In this document: positions 41,841-53,540 of the stretch, one piece after another
Position numbering within the stretch: the stretch's first letter is position 1
Layout: each line of letters begins with the position of its first letter
Assembly (NCBI GenBank): GCA_019918135.1
Contig: WBZZ01003297.1
Coordinates: forward strand, 32,501 to 95,000
Length of the DNA: 62,500 nucleotides
Direction of reading: 5' to 3'
From: Paulinella micropora
Lineage: Eukaryota; Cercozoa; Imbricatea; Euglyphida; Paulinellidae
Notes under the pieces: model-generated
What the model was told of the DNA's origin: nothing
What the model saw: only the letters and a program-made list of their open reading frames with translations
The model's database searches: none
Position numbers and translations under genes: made by a program

Positions 41841-42109
41841 CCATTGATGGTGTCAGGCATCTCCACGACAGTCTCTTCTAGAGCCATTTCGGCGTGGGCG
41901 GCTGCCTCGGCTTCTGCCGCCTCGGCCTCTTCGTGCTGTTGGATAAGTGTCTTGACTTGCTCGCGCATGTCCTTGTCACAGCAGACCTTTTCACATAGCG
42001 CGATCTGCAGCTGTAACTTCTCTCGTTCTACGGCCAGTATCCGGCGGCGGGCTAGGCACGTGGCCAGCTCGTTCTCGTTCTCAGCTAGTGCTTGTCGCAA
42101 CGCGTCCAT
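41837..42109 (-). CDS. Small coiled-coil protein (90 aa)
   Basis: Intact, ATG 42109 (MDALRQALAENENELATCLA). Heptad-rich helix, with Cys in LCEKVCCDKDM, then an Ala/Glu-rich acidic tail ending MPDTING. Shares its 3' end with the RNR small subunit (4 bp overlap). No family recognised. Confidence 0.55.
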   Translation of the reverse strand: MDALRQALAENENELATCLARRRILAVEREKLQLQIALCEKVCCDKDMREQVKTLIQQHEEAEAAEAEAAAHAEMALEETVVEMPDTING

Positions 42110-42149
42110 TTCTTTTTAATTAAAAAATACAAACTCGAAAGAAAAAAAA

Positions 42150-45100
42150 TTAGCCCGGGATCTCCGTAATGGTCACTCTGCCTCTTGAATAAACAGTTGA
42201 ACCGCCAATGACAAGGCTCCAGCTGACACCACCTTGTGTGTCGCCATAAGCTTCGAACCAGATATACTCATTTGCCGCCACTTCCATGATACCCGACAGG
42301 CTGGGCGCGGTGATCCGCCCGTTGCCGTAGAGCCCATGGGCGCCAACTGACACCTGAAAATTGGCTTTTGTCTGCTGTACGCCGGAGCTTGAGGCGGGTC
42401 TCACTGAATTCCTTTCGACCCAGACATCGTAAAAGGCTCCACTGGTCGGCGGGTTGTTGGTAGCCGCTGCCGAGGTGGTAAACTTGAATGAGCCAGTGAT
42501 CAGCAATTTCCTGGGCATACCGGACGTGTTCTGCCAGGTCGTGAAGCCGTTGGCATGGCTTACGGTGATGTTGCCGTACACGGGCGCCAGCCTCACTACG
42601 CCATCGACCGGGATCTTCCTGCCAGTTCCACTATTAACAGAGACGGCCGTGTCACTCGTCAACCAGTGGCCGCAGTCCCAGGTGCCCAGCTCGAACTGTC
42701 CGAGGTCGTTGATCTGCACCACGCGGTCCGTGCCGGCGGAGGGCAGCGCGGTCAGCAACGTCGTTGTGATTTTGCCGCTCGTGACCGTATCCACGCCCGT
42801 GAGGCCCGTGGCAGTGACCGACACGCCCTCGGACTCAACGACGGGCGCAAAGGTCCCCACACTGGCAGCGACGCTCGAATGTACCGCGACAATAAACCGG
42901 TGGTAGTAATAGAACGCGGTAGGAGCGGGTGCGCTCGAGTTCAGGGTCTGCAACGTCGAGGTAAAAGAGAAGTTGCCGGACCAGACTAGTGTCCAGGTAC
43001 TGCCATTGTCCGACCCCGCCAACGTAAAGCTTCTAGTTGAGGCACTAAGAGTGGCAGTATTCGTCAACGCGAAGCTCGTGATTCTGTACCGGCGCCGCTT
43101 GTGCTCGAGCGTAAAGTGCTCGCCGTACACGTTGCTGCCGTCCACGTTGGTAACGGCGTTGTTTGTCGTGTTAATACTCCCGTCCGAGTTGTAGTTGCTG
43201 AGGCTAGTCCAGCCATTGGCAGCGATAACATCGAAAACTCTATAGCTCTCGTAGTTTACAACCGCGGAAGAGTGGCTGACCGCCCAGTTAGTGTCTGTGG
43301 TAGGCGTATAGGCCGACATGGAAGTCCAGGTCGGCAGCGCCACCGAGCCAGAAGTCACGACCGTGGTGGAAGTGCTCTGGGTCACCATCTGCCCCGCAGA
43401 AGTCAGGCTCAGAACGGCGGTCTGGGCCGGCGTGGAGGCTGGCAACAACGAGCTAGCCGCAAGCTGGCCCGCCGAGTCCAACGTGACCAAAGACGTCGAG
43501 CCGGCCAGGCTAGCAGGCACTCTGACAGAAGAGGCGGCTAGCTGCCCTCCGCTGGACAAGGAAACGAAGGACGTGTTGGACGGCAGCGCGCTAGGCAGAC
43601 TCAGCGCGACCGCCCCGGTGCTCGCGATCGTGGAGGTGCCGATCGTCAGCGGCGACGTGTGTGCGTGCGACTCCGGGGTCGAGCCGAACACGATATAGCC
43701 ATCAGCGTCGATCGCGAATGCCTGTTTCCCTGTCCAAAACCTGGGCTTGATCTCCGCGATGCGTATATACCCAATTCCGCCCGCGTTGACATAGAGCGAT
43801 TCTATGACAAAGCGGTAGACTTTGTAGTAGCCCTGGCTGGTGAGGGTGAAGGTTCTGTAAATCTCGCTGGTTAGCCAAGTAGGCATGTCGCTGCCGGAAC
43901 GATACAACTCCGTCCAAGTGGCAGGGGTAGCGGACGCTTCGTTAGAGCCAAACACTGCTATGCGCCGCGGCCAGGTAGAATACTGGTAGGTAGGATCACC
44001 ACCTGGGTGCAGGCGCGGGTACCAGTCAAAGTCCTTCAGGCGCATGCTAGTCCCGTCCACGAGACGCAGCTGAACCCAATCTCCCTGTACCCCGTTAGTT
44101 GACTGCACAGTGTAACCGAGACCAGTGACAAGCGATGCAGTGTAGACTCCGCTGTTGTTGTAAAATATCTTGCCTAAAAAGCCCGTGTCACCTGTGGTAA
44201 TATTGTCAAACATTCTCCACGGCTGCCAAGTATCGCCATAACCTGTTTCATAAGCATAGGCTGACACGGCCCATGTGGCGCTGTTAGACGAGGCGTTGCT
44301 CCAGACAGGGAACGAGTACGGCGTTAACGAGGTCGCGGCGCCCGTGCCCGAGTTGCCGCTGCTGTCCAGTGTGACCAGGGCCGTCTGTCCGGCAGAGGGC
44401 AGAGACACTGGCAGCTTCAGCGCAGAAGCACTTAGCAGGTCTGCGTAGGCCTTGTTGGCAGCGTCAGTGCTGACGAGCGGCGCCGCTATGTTCTTGATCG
44501 CGGGGCACGAGGTGTAGTCAAAGCCAAAGTGGTTGATTCCGCACCAGCTAGAACTTCCTCCTGCCTTGATAGAAGCAACCACGATGGCCACGTACCGGGC
44601 GGCCCTAGCGTTGTCGGTCGGCGCGAGAGTGATGGAATTGCCATCGACAAAGGTGTACGAGCCAGTGTGCCACAGCGTCCAGGTAGTGCCGTCTAGCGAC
44701 GTGCCCACCTGCCATGTCTTTGGTGATTTATCCAGACCGCTGGACTGGGCTTGCAGGTAGTACTGTTGCAGTACGACCCCAGTGCCAAAATCTAGCTGGA
44801 GCCACTCTCCTGGGTACGCTACACCCGAAAACGTTTTGCTGGAACTGGAAGTGTAGGCGCCGCTTGTGGCTTGTAGGTACTGGTGTTGCTCTGCCAGGAA
44901 AAGTTTGAGCCCGTATTGAAGCCGTCGTACGCGTTGCCGTTTCCGGAAGTGGACGCACTCGCGACCAGACCGTTCCAGTTGTTACTCGTCATGCTGTCGG
45001 GCTTCTTCACGTACGTAGTGGCTACAAGGCTCAGACCATGAGAGATAGCCTGGTCCCCGTACAGCAGCGCGCAGTCGGAGCCCAGCGACACCAAGCTAGT

Positions 45101-48025
45101 ACTGCTTAGTAGAGCGGCTGGCAGCTTGAGTGCAGAGGTGCCGGACGCCGGAGCGGAAAGGGTGCTGGTGCCTCCAGCCCCGCTGAGTGATAGCGAGCTA
45201 GCAGCGCCTGTCGCGAGCTGGCCACCGGAGTCGAGTGTCAGCAGCGCCGTGCTGCCTGGCAGGGCGGTTGGTAGCCTGATCGAAGAAGAGCCGGAAGCTG
45301 GGGCTGAAAGTGTACTGGTACCTCCAGCCCCACTGAGTGACAACGAGCTGGCAGCAGCGGCTGCAAAGTTAGGTTTCAGCTCTGTGCAACGTACCCAGCG
45401 GGCTGCACTGTTTCCTCCAGGGTAGATCTTTTCGATGACCCAGCGATGGACTCTGAAGTAATTAGTAGCTGCATACGAAGTGGTGAGTGTAAACGTCCTC
45501 AAAACCTCATTTACTGCCCAAGAAGGGATGCTGGTGTTCTGGTACAGCACCGTCCAGTTAGTGGGAGGGTCGGCAGCGTCGTTCGAGCCTAGTACCGTAA
45601 GACTTTTTGGCCAGGTTGCATATAATCCAGTTGAATCCCCGACATAAACACGAGGGTACCAATCAAAACTCGACAGCAGCATCCGCGCACCATCAGAGCG
45701 ACGCAGCTGGAACCACTCTCCTTGTATCCCGTTGGTGGTTTGTGCGTTCGCGCCCGCGCCTGCCACATCGTAATCCCCTGCTGGATACGTGTAGTAGTTC
45801 TTGCTGACCCAGCCTGTATCTCCGGCAGTGACGTTGTCAAACAATTTCCAGGCTTGCCAGGAACCGACCTCTTCGCTGCTCACTGTCGCTGTCCACGTGC
45901 TGCCGTAAGTGTAGTTGCTGAACACAGGAAACGTGTAGGGGTCCCAAGCTATCAGCGTTAGCGAATTTGCGGCGCCCGTGCCCAAGTTGCCGCTGCTGTC
46001 TAATGTGACCAGGGCTGTCTGTCCGGTAGAGGGCAACGCGGCCGGCAACTTGAGTGCAGAGGAGCCAGAGGCAGGAGCGGAAAGCGTGCTGGTGCCTCCA
46101 GCCCCGCTGAGTGACAGCGAGCTAACAGCCCCTGTCGCGAGCTGGCCACCGGAATCGAGTGTCAACAGTGACGTGCTGCCAGGCAGTGACGCCGGTACCT
46201 TGAGCGCAGACGCACCTATCTGGCCCGCGCTCGTCAAGGAAACGAGTGACGTGCTGGCGGGCAGCGAAAGCGGGAGTGTAAATTTAGAGGCGGTGAGTTC
46301 GCCGGTCGTGCTGTTCCACTGTGTCGCCTTCTCGGCGGTGGTAGAATCGACGCCCGACCTCAGCGGCTTGATATAAGCAGCATCGGTGCTAGCGGACACT
46401 AATTCAGCGCCCGTGGCGTTCAGTACAATCGAGCGGGATGTCGCTGCTTTTGCTCTGTAGCCTATTGCGACCGATTCCTGGGCGGCAGCACCCGTGATAG
46501 CCGTACTGCCGATCCCAACCGACCGTACGCCGAGCGTACTAGCATAGGCACCGACAGAGACTGATGAATTGCCTTGTGTGCTCTCCGTGGAGTAGGCACC
46601 GATCACGACGGCGAGATCTGACTGGCCAGAGTATCCCGCCCGGTAGCCAGCAGCAACTCCAAACTGGCCCTGTCCACTCGCGCCTGCTTGAGTGCCTATT
46701 GCGACGGCGAATGGTTGCTGTCCGTCGCCCGCGGAAGTCCCGATTGCTACACTGTCTCCCCCTTTGAAGCCAATGGCACCGGTAGCGAACTGGCCCGCGC
46801 TGTCGAGCGTGACGAACTGCTTGGTGCCTGCGCTGGGCAGGGCCACAGGCAGCTTGAGCGCGACAGAGCCAGTGGCAGGCGCGGAAAGCGTACTGTTGCC
46901 GCCAGCCCCTGTCAGCGTGAGCGTCGACGAGCTTACCTGGCCGCTCAGGCCTAGCACGCCGTCTGGATCGACCGTCACCAGCTGCGCGGTCGAGGCTGGC
47001 AGGGGGTTAGGCAGCCTCGCGAGAATGTCCGGGATCGTCGTGACAGTGTAGTCGGTGTCCATGAGCACGATTGAACCATTGCCGCTAGGAGCCAAAGACG
47101 GCTGCTTGAGCGTCCTGTCCTTGACCGCAAAGATCGAGCCGCTTGGGTCCATGGTCACGATACAGTCGTTTTGGGTAGGCATCACCGACGGGAACTTCAC
47201 TGCTCCTGCCACCTGGTGGTCGACGTACGCCTTGGGCGCCAGCTGCGAGGCCTTGGTCGGATAACTGGTGTTCTCGATGCAGCCGGCATTGTACAGCTGG
47301 TAGTCGAAGGCCAGGCTCCGCATGTACCAAACCCCCGCCCCGTTGTTTTTGGTGCAGATTACGCGCAGGTACCTGGCGTAATCGGCCGCGGTCGCAGGCG
47401 TGAACGTGCGCAGGCTGTCGCCGACAAAGGTCTGGGCCGTCTGGCTGTCCCAAGTGAACCACCGGCTGCCGTCCGCGCTATAAGCGACTACCCAGTCCCT
47501 GGGCGCGGTAATAGCACCCGCAGACGTGAAGTGGTAAGCAGCGACTTTGGCGTGCTGGCCCAGATCGAGCTGGAGCCACGCGCCTACCACGGTGAGATTA
47601 TCGACCATCGTCTCGATCATGGCGGTGTAGCTGTTGCCGCTGTAGCTGTCGGGAGCGGTTGTGCCCCACAGGGTCGAGAAGTCGCTGTCAAAGGCCAGGT
47701 AGGCTTGGGCTGAATTGCTAGAGGCCGAGGCCACAAAACCTGCGGAGTTGTTAGACGTCATCCCGGCCGGCTGGCTAGTTTTGGCTTCGGTGTCCAGCGT
47801 CAAGGTAATCAGGTCGGCTAGATCGACCAAGTGTGGGTCTCCGGACGTTGTCAGCCTGTGAGCGGTATTGAGCGCTACCGCCTCGTTCGCGGCCACTCCG
47901 CCTGTTGCCCATCTCACGCCCCCGTCACCGTCCGAAACGAGGACGTTGCCGTTCTGTCCGTCGACCGGCAGCACGAAATCGTCGGTCGCACCGTCGAGGC
48001 GCCGCCGCTTGTACGACACTCGCAA
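42150..48025 (-). pseudogene. Giant virion fibre: discoidin (F5/8C-like) and YadA-head-like repeats, one frameshift
   Basis: ATG 48025 (MRVSYKRRRLDG). Read along the protein: a discoidin-like domain (residues ~75-245, YLAFDSDFSTLWGT, WLQLDLGQHAKVAAYHF), then a YadA-head-type beta-roll (~430-580, SVAIGTSAG and AVAIGTQAG repeats), further discoidin-like domains (five in all) and a C-terminal beta-sandwich-like head. Modules are joined by a repeated linker (SLSGAGGTSTLSAPASGSSA; LVTLDSSGNLGTGA). A frame change near 44840-44870 divides it at 44819/44708 in the middle of a discoidin domain. ~1,955 residues undisturbed. Discoidin domains bind glycans, so host attachment is inferred. Confidence 0.85.
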
Positions 48026-48081
48026 CTTCCATTTGTTGCTGATTAAATAATATAATAAGAGGAGAAGTTTTTTTAATTAGT

Positions 48082-48300
48082 TTACAGGATCTCGTCTAGA
48101 AAATTGTCGACGAAGCGCATGCGTTGTTCCCAAGTGTCTCCACCGGGGACGTCGCGAGCGGGGTTGATGCAGGCGCCGTCGCCATAAGGGCGGCACACGA
48201 GCGAGGCTAAGTCCCGAGGATCCCCTTTTTTGCAAGTCCCGGACCAGTACAGCTGGCCTTCAAAAAAGCAGGCGCCGCAAGTAGGGCAAACTGCCAGCAT
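48082..48300 (-). CDS. Small zinc-ribbon-like protein (72 aa)
   Basis: Intact, ATG 48300. MLAVCPTCGACFFEGQLYWS carries C-x2-C-x2-C, with further Cys at GTCKKG, LVCRPYGDGACIN; enough Cys for one or two zinc sites. The C-terminus is acidic and helical (MRFVDNFLDEIL). May be a transcription or protein-interaction factor. No named family. Confidence 0.55.
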   Translation of the reverse strand: MLAVCPTCGACFFEGQLYWSGTCKKGDPRDLASLVCRPYGDGACINPARDVPGGDTWEQRMRFVDNFLDEIL

Positions 48301-49068
48301 TTCGGCACACTATAATAGTATTAAAACAGAGAATTAAAAAAGTAATATAATTAGTCAGAACGCTTCGTCTCATCTCATCCACTAGCAGGAAAAACCGGGC
48401 AAGGCGCTTGTTGAGCTTTCGCTCTGCTTTTTCCCAGTACTTGCCCCTGGTTATTTCAATGCGTCGCTCCATCTCACCTTCTGTTACTTCATCCCCATCA
48501 TAATCAGCCTCCCACAAATTCTCCTCTACGCTGAGCCACGGGTCGCACTGGCCAGCAGCAGGCACGTAAAACAAGCCAAACGCGTTTTTTCGTACAATAA
48601 CCGGAGCATACTTACGTTGCGGGAATTCTTCCACGCGCCAGCCCGCAGTGGTTCGTGGTACGATGGATTGACGTATCCCGCGACCAGGCTCGTGACCACA
48701 GACGGAATATCGTACTCCTCCTCCAGTAGGTACAGAGTCTGACCCACGTGCTCCGCGGCGACCAGATCCGCAGCTCCATTTACCACTGGATCGTCGATAC
48801 GTTTTGCCAACAATATTGAGTCCAGTGCAGAGTAAGTCTCTTCCCCTCCCGACATCCAAGATGAAGCCGGAAGCCCTAGATAAGCCAGAGGATCGGGATA
48901 CAAAGCAAGGGTTCTGTCCGATATGGACAGCACCGAAGTGGCGAACGGCCCGCCCGTTAGAGCTTCGCGCGGGACGGTACGAGTAAGCGGGGGCAACTCC
49001 AGGCGGCGTCGCTTGAGGGGCCGGGCGTCCGTACCAGCGGTCGCTCGTTTGTTCCGTAGAGCGAGCAT
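48260..49068 (-). pseudogene. Unknown viral protein, LPxDL motif family, one frameshift
   Basis: Start at ATG 49068 (MLALRNKRATAGTDARPLKR), with basic KRRRLELPP. Central motif IPSVVTSLVAGYVNPSYHEP then LRAGAWK, matching 35724-36266. A frame change near 48610-48625 leads into a second frame with VRKNAFGLFYVPAAGQCDPW and a charged helical end (KYWEKAERKLNKRLARFFLL). The true stop is probably near 48340; the open frame runs to 48260 through AT-rich spacer. It is the last gene before the inner inverted repeat. Confidence 0.6.
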
Positions 49069-49279
49069 CATTTTCGTGCGGTGGCACCTAAAGCAACAAA
49101 AACCAGAGTGGGTAAAAGGCAAGGAAATTTCTTCGTATTTTGTGGCGCGGTAAAATCACGAAAATCTGTCCACATTCAAAGACGGGAGCAAAATGGCAAA
49201 GGGTTCTTTCCTGCTACTATCCACTTCTAGACTTCGGCCGAGCTCGGATTGTGAAGATGCAAGGCCGCCCGTTACGTTT

Positions 49280-49450
49280 CCTGGCAGAAGTAACGGTTTT
49301 CTAGAAGCTTCTGTACCATAAGTAGTCCGGCTGGACCATATGTCGTATATCACTGCCTTTTTGTCCTATCTCAACGTCTTTTTCTTCCATATCACTACCT
49401 TCTTTGACCATATCACAATATTTCGGCCATATCCGACACGACAATAGCGA
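49280..49450. repeat. Inner inverted repeat, right copy
   Basis: Reverse complement of 6490-6670, sharing AGTAACGGTTTTCTAGAAG, ATATCACTGCCTTTTTGTCC and CATATCACAATATTTC. Related shorter echoes (TTTCTAGAAGAATCTGTG, CTATTGCCTTTTTGTCCTC) continue to about 49560. Confidence 0.7.
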
Positions 49451-49569
49451 ATTTCTAGAAGAATCTGTGTCATACTCACCGGCGGGCCCAAAACTTTGAC
49501 GGACAACTCATGGCTATTGCCTTTTTGTCCTCATCTATTGCACTTTTTGTCCTGCTGCTGATCCCCTCC

Positions 49570-50780
49570 CCTTTGCCCCCCTGAGCGGTGCCACCTGGCC
49601 ACTCCTCTGGCCGGTGCCACCTGGCCACTCCTCTAGCCGGTGCCACCAGCCACCCCTTTGTCACTACCCTGGTAGCGGCACCCCCCCACCCCCGCCACCT
49701 GAAATTTCCGGTGCCGGTGCCACCCTGTCAGAACCCACACATGGCGAAATTCTAATTACCATATAAATAAAATCAGATGCAGGGGTTCTGACAACGGCCA
49801 CCAGCCACCCCTTTGTCAGAACCCCACACCTTGGCCGTTACTCTACACTAATAATCCACCTGACCGGGTTCTGGCTGATGCCACCGCTCACCCCTTGTCA
49901 GTACCCCGGTAGCGGCACCCTCCCAACCACGCCACCTGAAATTTCCGGTGCCGGTGCCACCCTGTCAGAACCCACACACGAAGTTCTATTTACCATATAA
50001 ATAAAATCAGACGCCAGGGTTCTGACAACGGCCACCGGTGCCACCCTGTCAGAACCCCACACCTTGGCCGTTACTCTCCACGAATACTTTACCTGTAAGG
50101 GTTCTGGCAGGTGCCACCCTGTCAGAACCCCACACTTTGGCCGTTACGCTCTGCTATACCATTACCTGTAAGGGTTCTGGCAGGTGCCACCGGTGCCACC
50201 CTGTCAGAACCCCACACCTTGGCCGTTACGTTCTGCTATACCATTACCTGTAAGGGTTCTGGCAGGTGCCACCCCCCACGAGAGAGAGGGGGGGGAGGCC
50301 GCCATTGTGCTGTGGCATGTAGACTAGATGCCACAGCACAGTGGCTGCCCCCCTCCCTCCCCCCTTCCTTCCTCCCCCCTCTTTTTCCCTGGGTGGTGCC
50401 ACCCCGCCAGAACCACACACCTTGTCCGTTACGTTCTGCTATACCCTTACCTGTAGGGGTTCTGGCAGGTGGCACCGGAGCCAGTTTGCCAGAACCCCAC
50501 ACCTTGTCCGTTACGCTGTGCTATACCATTACCTGTAGGGGTTCTGGCAGGTGGCACCCAGTACTAGATGCCAAGGCGCAGTGGCCCCCCCCCTCTCCCC
50601 CCTGTTTTTTCGGGTGGTTGGTGCCACCCCGCCAGAACCCCACACCTTGTCCGTTACGCTCTGCTATACCCTTACCTGTAGGGGTTCTGGCAGGTGCCAC
50701 CTGTCAGAACCGTGACATGTCTGCCGTTACGCTGCACTATACCCCTACCTGTCACGGTTCTGACAGGTGCCACCTGTCAT
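49570..50780. repeat. Right outer terminal repeat: ~10 tandem hairpin units
   Basis: First comes the segment inverted relative to 2885-2955 (49575-49680, with one internal ~32 bp duplication). About ten imperfect palindromes of ~80 bp follow. Each opens with GCCACC-TGTCAGAACCCCAC, has a core like CCTTGGCCGTTACGCTCTGC-ATAC, and closes with GGGTTCTGGCAGGTGCCACC. Units start near 49700, 49815, 49950, 50036, 50112, 50187, 50395, 50470, 50617 and 50694. C/G-rich spacers lie at 50275-50395 and 50575-50620. No gene. Confidence 0.8.
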
Positions 50781-51060
50781 CCCGCCCCAAGCTGATATGG
50801 CCGAAATATGCAGTGATACGCGAATGCCGAAATTTCCCGAGGAAATGCCACTTTTCTTGCTTCGGGCCTGCCATGTAACAAATGCAGATTTAGCGCGGAA
50901 ATGCCATTTTGCTCGATCCGGGCCGGCCGTACACCAAATGCCATTTTGCGGGTACAAAATGGCAATGGTTATCCGGCCGGTCCGCTGGTACAAAAAGGCA
51001 ATTCTTACCTGGTCGGCCCGCCAGGACAAAAGGCAATGGGTCGTTCAGGCATATCGTAGA
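50781..51060. other. Distal right end with promoter-like repeats
   Basis: Contains ATATGGCCGAAATATGCAGT, AATGCCATTTTG and CAAAAAGGCAATT, related in wording to the inner inverted repeats. Virus-like composition ends at about 51060, where TATATA and (GT)n begin. This is the best estimate of the right boundary. Confidence 0.45.
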
Positions 51061-51093
51061 TTTTTAACAATCATATCAATATGTCTATATATT

Positions 51094-51133
<40 letters not shown>

Positions 51134-51360
51134 AATGTTCTAACTAACTTTTGAGTAAATTAAAGAGAGAGAGAGAGGATGTAAGGGTAGAATTTTAGAG
51201 AGAAGGTGGATGTGTCTAGTTTTTATTAAGAAGGAGAGAGAGAGAGGATGTAAGGGTAGAATTTGAGAGAGAAGGTGGATGTGTCTAGTTTTTATTAAGA
51301 GGGAGAGAGAGAGAGAGAGAGAATGCTGAGAGAGAGAGAGAGAGAATGCTATTACAATTA
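51061..51360. repeat. (TA)n, (GT)n, (GA)n microsatellites and a ~65 bp tandem repeat
   Basis: (TA)n at ~51090, (GT)n at ~51112 and several (GA)n runs. A unit containing GGATGTAAGGGTAGAATTT and GTGTCTAGTTTTTATTAAGA occurs twice (about 51176 and 51245). Confidence 0.85.
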
Positions 51361-53200
51361 TCTCTTTTTTTGCAATCAGCCTCATCTCCAGTATGCTATT
51401 CAACGCCTTCACCAATCATGCTCTCATTTTTGTCAACACAATCATTCACCTGCCACACCATACTTACTTCTCCAGCGGACTGCTTGTGGCCAGCCCCATT
51501 TCATTGAAAGCTAGATGATGCATTTTCCAACATCGACACAGTCTCTCCTGTCTTGGTGAGCAACAAACGACAAGTGCGGTGCTTTGCGAGATTTTTCGAT
51601 GTACAAGGAAAACGAAAAATTTCCCTTCCCGTGCCAAGCTACGGTCCCCATTTGTAAAAAATCTCCCCTACATCGATTAGAAGTGACACAATGAATACTA
51701 CATGTGTGCAATAAGTGTTGCACAACCACATTAGATTCCTTGCGCCCAAATGTCACGCAAAATCCAACACCAGTCCTCTGAGCAGGAGATTGTGGTGGAG
51801 ACGGGATGTTGTCGCCAATTTCTAAAAGTATATCGTAGCCAAGTGTGTCCGTGATCACTTCACGGAAACCTAACCACTTTTTTAGCGGCGGGGCCGGCCT
51901 GAAAGATCACGGGAAGAACATTTTGGACGGGCCGGTCTGTTTTTTTTGCGGAAACGCAACCTTTTTTTCAGTATGAATTCCACTTAGAAAAAATCGGGCC
52001 GCCCGGTTTTTCTATAGAAAAAGAAAGAAAAAAAATTGAAACTTTACCTAGTCTGTAGTGGTAAAAATAAAAACTCTTTGGGACGCGTGATCACATAGTG
52101 TGTTTTTTCTAATATACTTTATATTTCTGTAGTAGTAAGACTGTAGTACTGTATAAGCTATAGACTGGCGATCCCCTGTCATATTCTCTTTCTAAAGTAT
52201 ATCGTGGCCAAGTGTGTCCGTCTGTCCTTGATCACTTTCACTGAAACCTAACCACTTTTTTTGCGGTGGTGCCGGCCTGAAATATCAAGTGAAAAATATT
52301 TTGGACGGGCCTGCCTCTCTTTTTTTTGCGGAAACGCAACCTTGTTTTGGACGGGCCGACCTGTCTTTTTTTGCGGAAACGCAACTTTTTTTCGCTATGA
52401 ATTCCACTTGGAAAAAACGGGCCGCACTGTTATGAAAAAAATAAGCCTTACTTGCATCCTTCCCTCCATAAGTCATCATAAACACTAGGGATGTCAAGGA
52501 TCCTGGCAACTAAACGTTTCGGGCATTTAGTCTATTTTTTGACTAGCTTCTTACCTGCGATATATCGATCTTCTTCTATTTGAGCCTTTGCATGTTTCAT
52601 CCTTTCCTCATATGTCTCCTCCTGCTCTTTGCTTGTTTGCCTGCGTCTGTTTGTTTTCTTTGCTATCAAACAAAAGCAATTAGCCTATATTTTACCTCTG
52701 TTTTGCTCTCCTTTCTTCTCTGTCTCATTTTATTTTTGAGATTACTACAAGTTCAACACGCTAATGATTAAATTCTAAGTGGTGAAAAAAAAAAACTAAA
52801 GTTTTTGAAACTTTCCCTAGTCTGTCGTGGTAAAAATAAAAAACTCTTTAGGACGGGCGATCCACTTTGTGTTTTTTTTTCTAATCTAGCTAATAAGCTA
52901 TTTCTATACTAGGTAGACTAGCTATAGACAGATAGACGAGCGATCCCTGTCATATTCGAATTTGGCACTGCCAGTCCTACCGATAAATTCTATTATATTC
53001 TGGTGGACGGGTTGGTAGTGGGTCGGGCACCCCCGTCATATTCTCGTCCAAAAGGGATGTTGTCGCCAATCCAAAAAACTACTTTTTGAACCCGGCGCTA
53101 AGTGGAGTCTTGTAGTGGCTACAAAACCGGAAAGTCTCAGAGTGGCTAAAAAACCAGAAATCCCACTGGCTCCTTTTTTGAGCCACGTGAGCGTACGTCT
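51361..53200. repeat. Host intergenic DNA with a duplicated ~240 bp segment
   Basis: Segments around 51835-52010 and 52195-52440 share AAGTGTGTCCGT, GAAACCTAACCACTTTTTT, GGACGGGCCGGTCTG-like stretches and TTTTGCGGAAACGCAACCTT (three occurrences). Further pieces (GTCTGT.GTGGTAAAAATAAAA, ACTC) repeat near 52040 and 52820. I see no convincing gene in this region. Confidence 0.55.
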
Positions 53201-53429
53201 ACCTACTGAAAACTGATAAACTTGCTGAAAACCTTGAAAACATTGTGAAATAATAGTGCGGCCCGGCTGCCGGGCCGTTTTGCCTGCAGGTTTGGACCCA
53301 ACAAGCGAAGGAGAACCACAAGCAAAACACACACGCCTTTACGGACAGCAAAGAACGCTGAGAGCGTGTCGTAAGTTGAATTTTCGGAGCAATAAGTGCT
53401 TCCTTCCGCCCGTTTGTTGGAAGATGTTA

Positions 53430-53489
53430 GACTGCGAGATCTCGTGCGCGTGCTACACCACACAACGGCAAAATCAACTTAGCAAGTGC

Positions 53490-53540
<51 letters not shown>

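Noticed and set aside
42454..43698. Plus-strand frames opposite the fibre gene
   Set aside because: Repetitive antisense of the linker repeats; no independent support.
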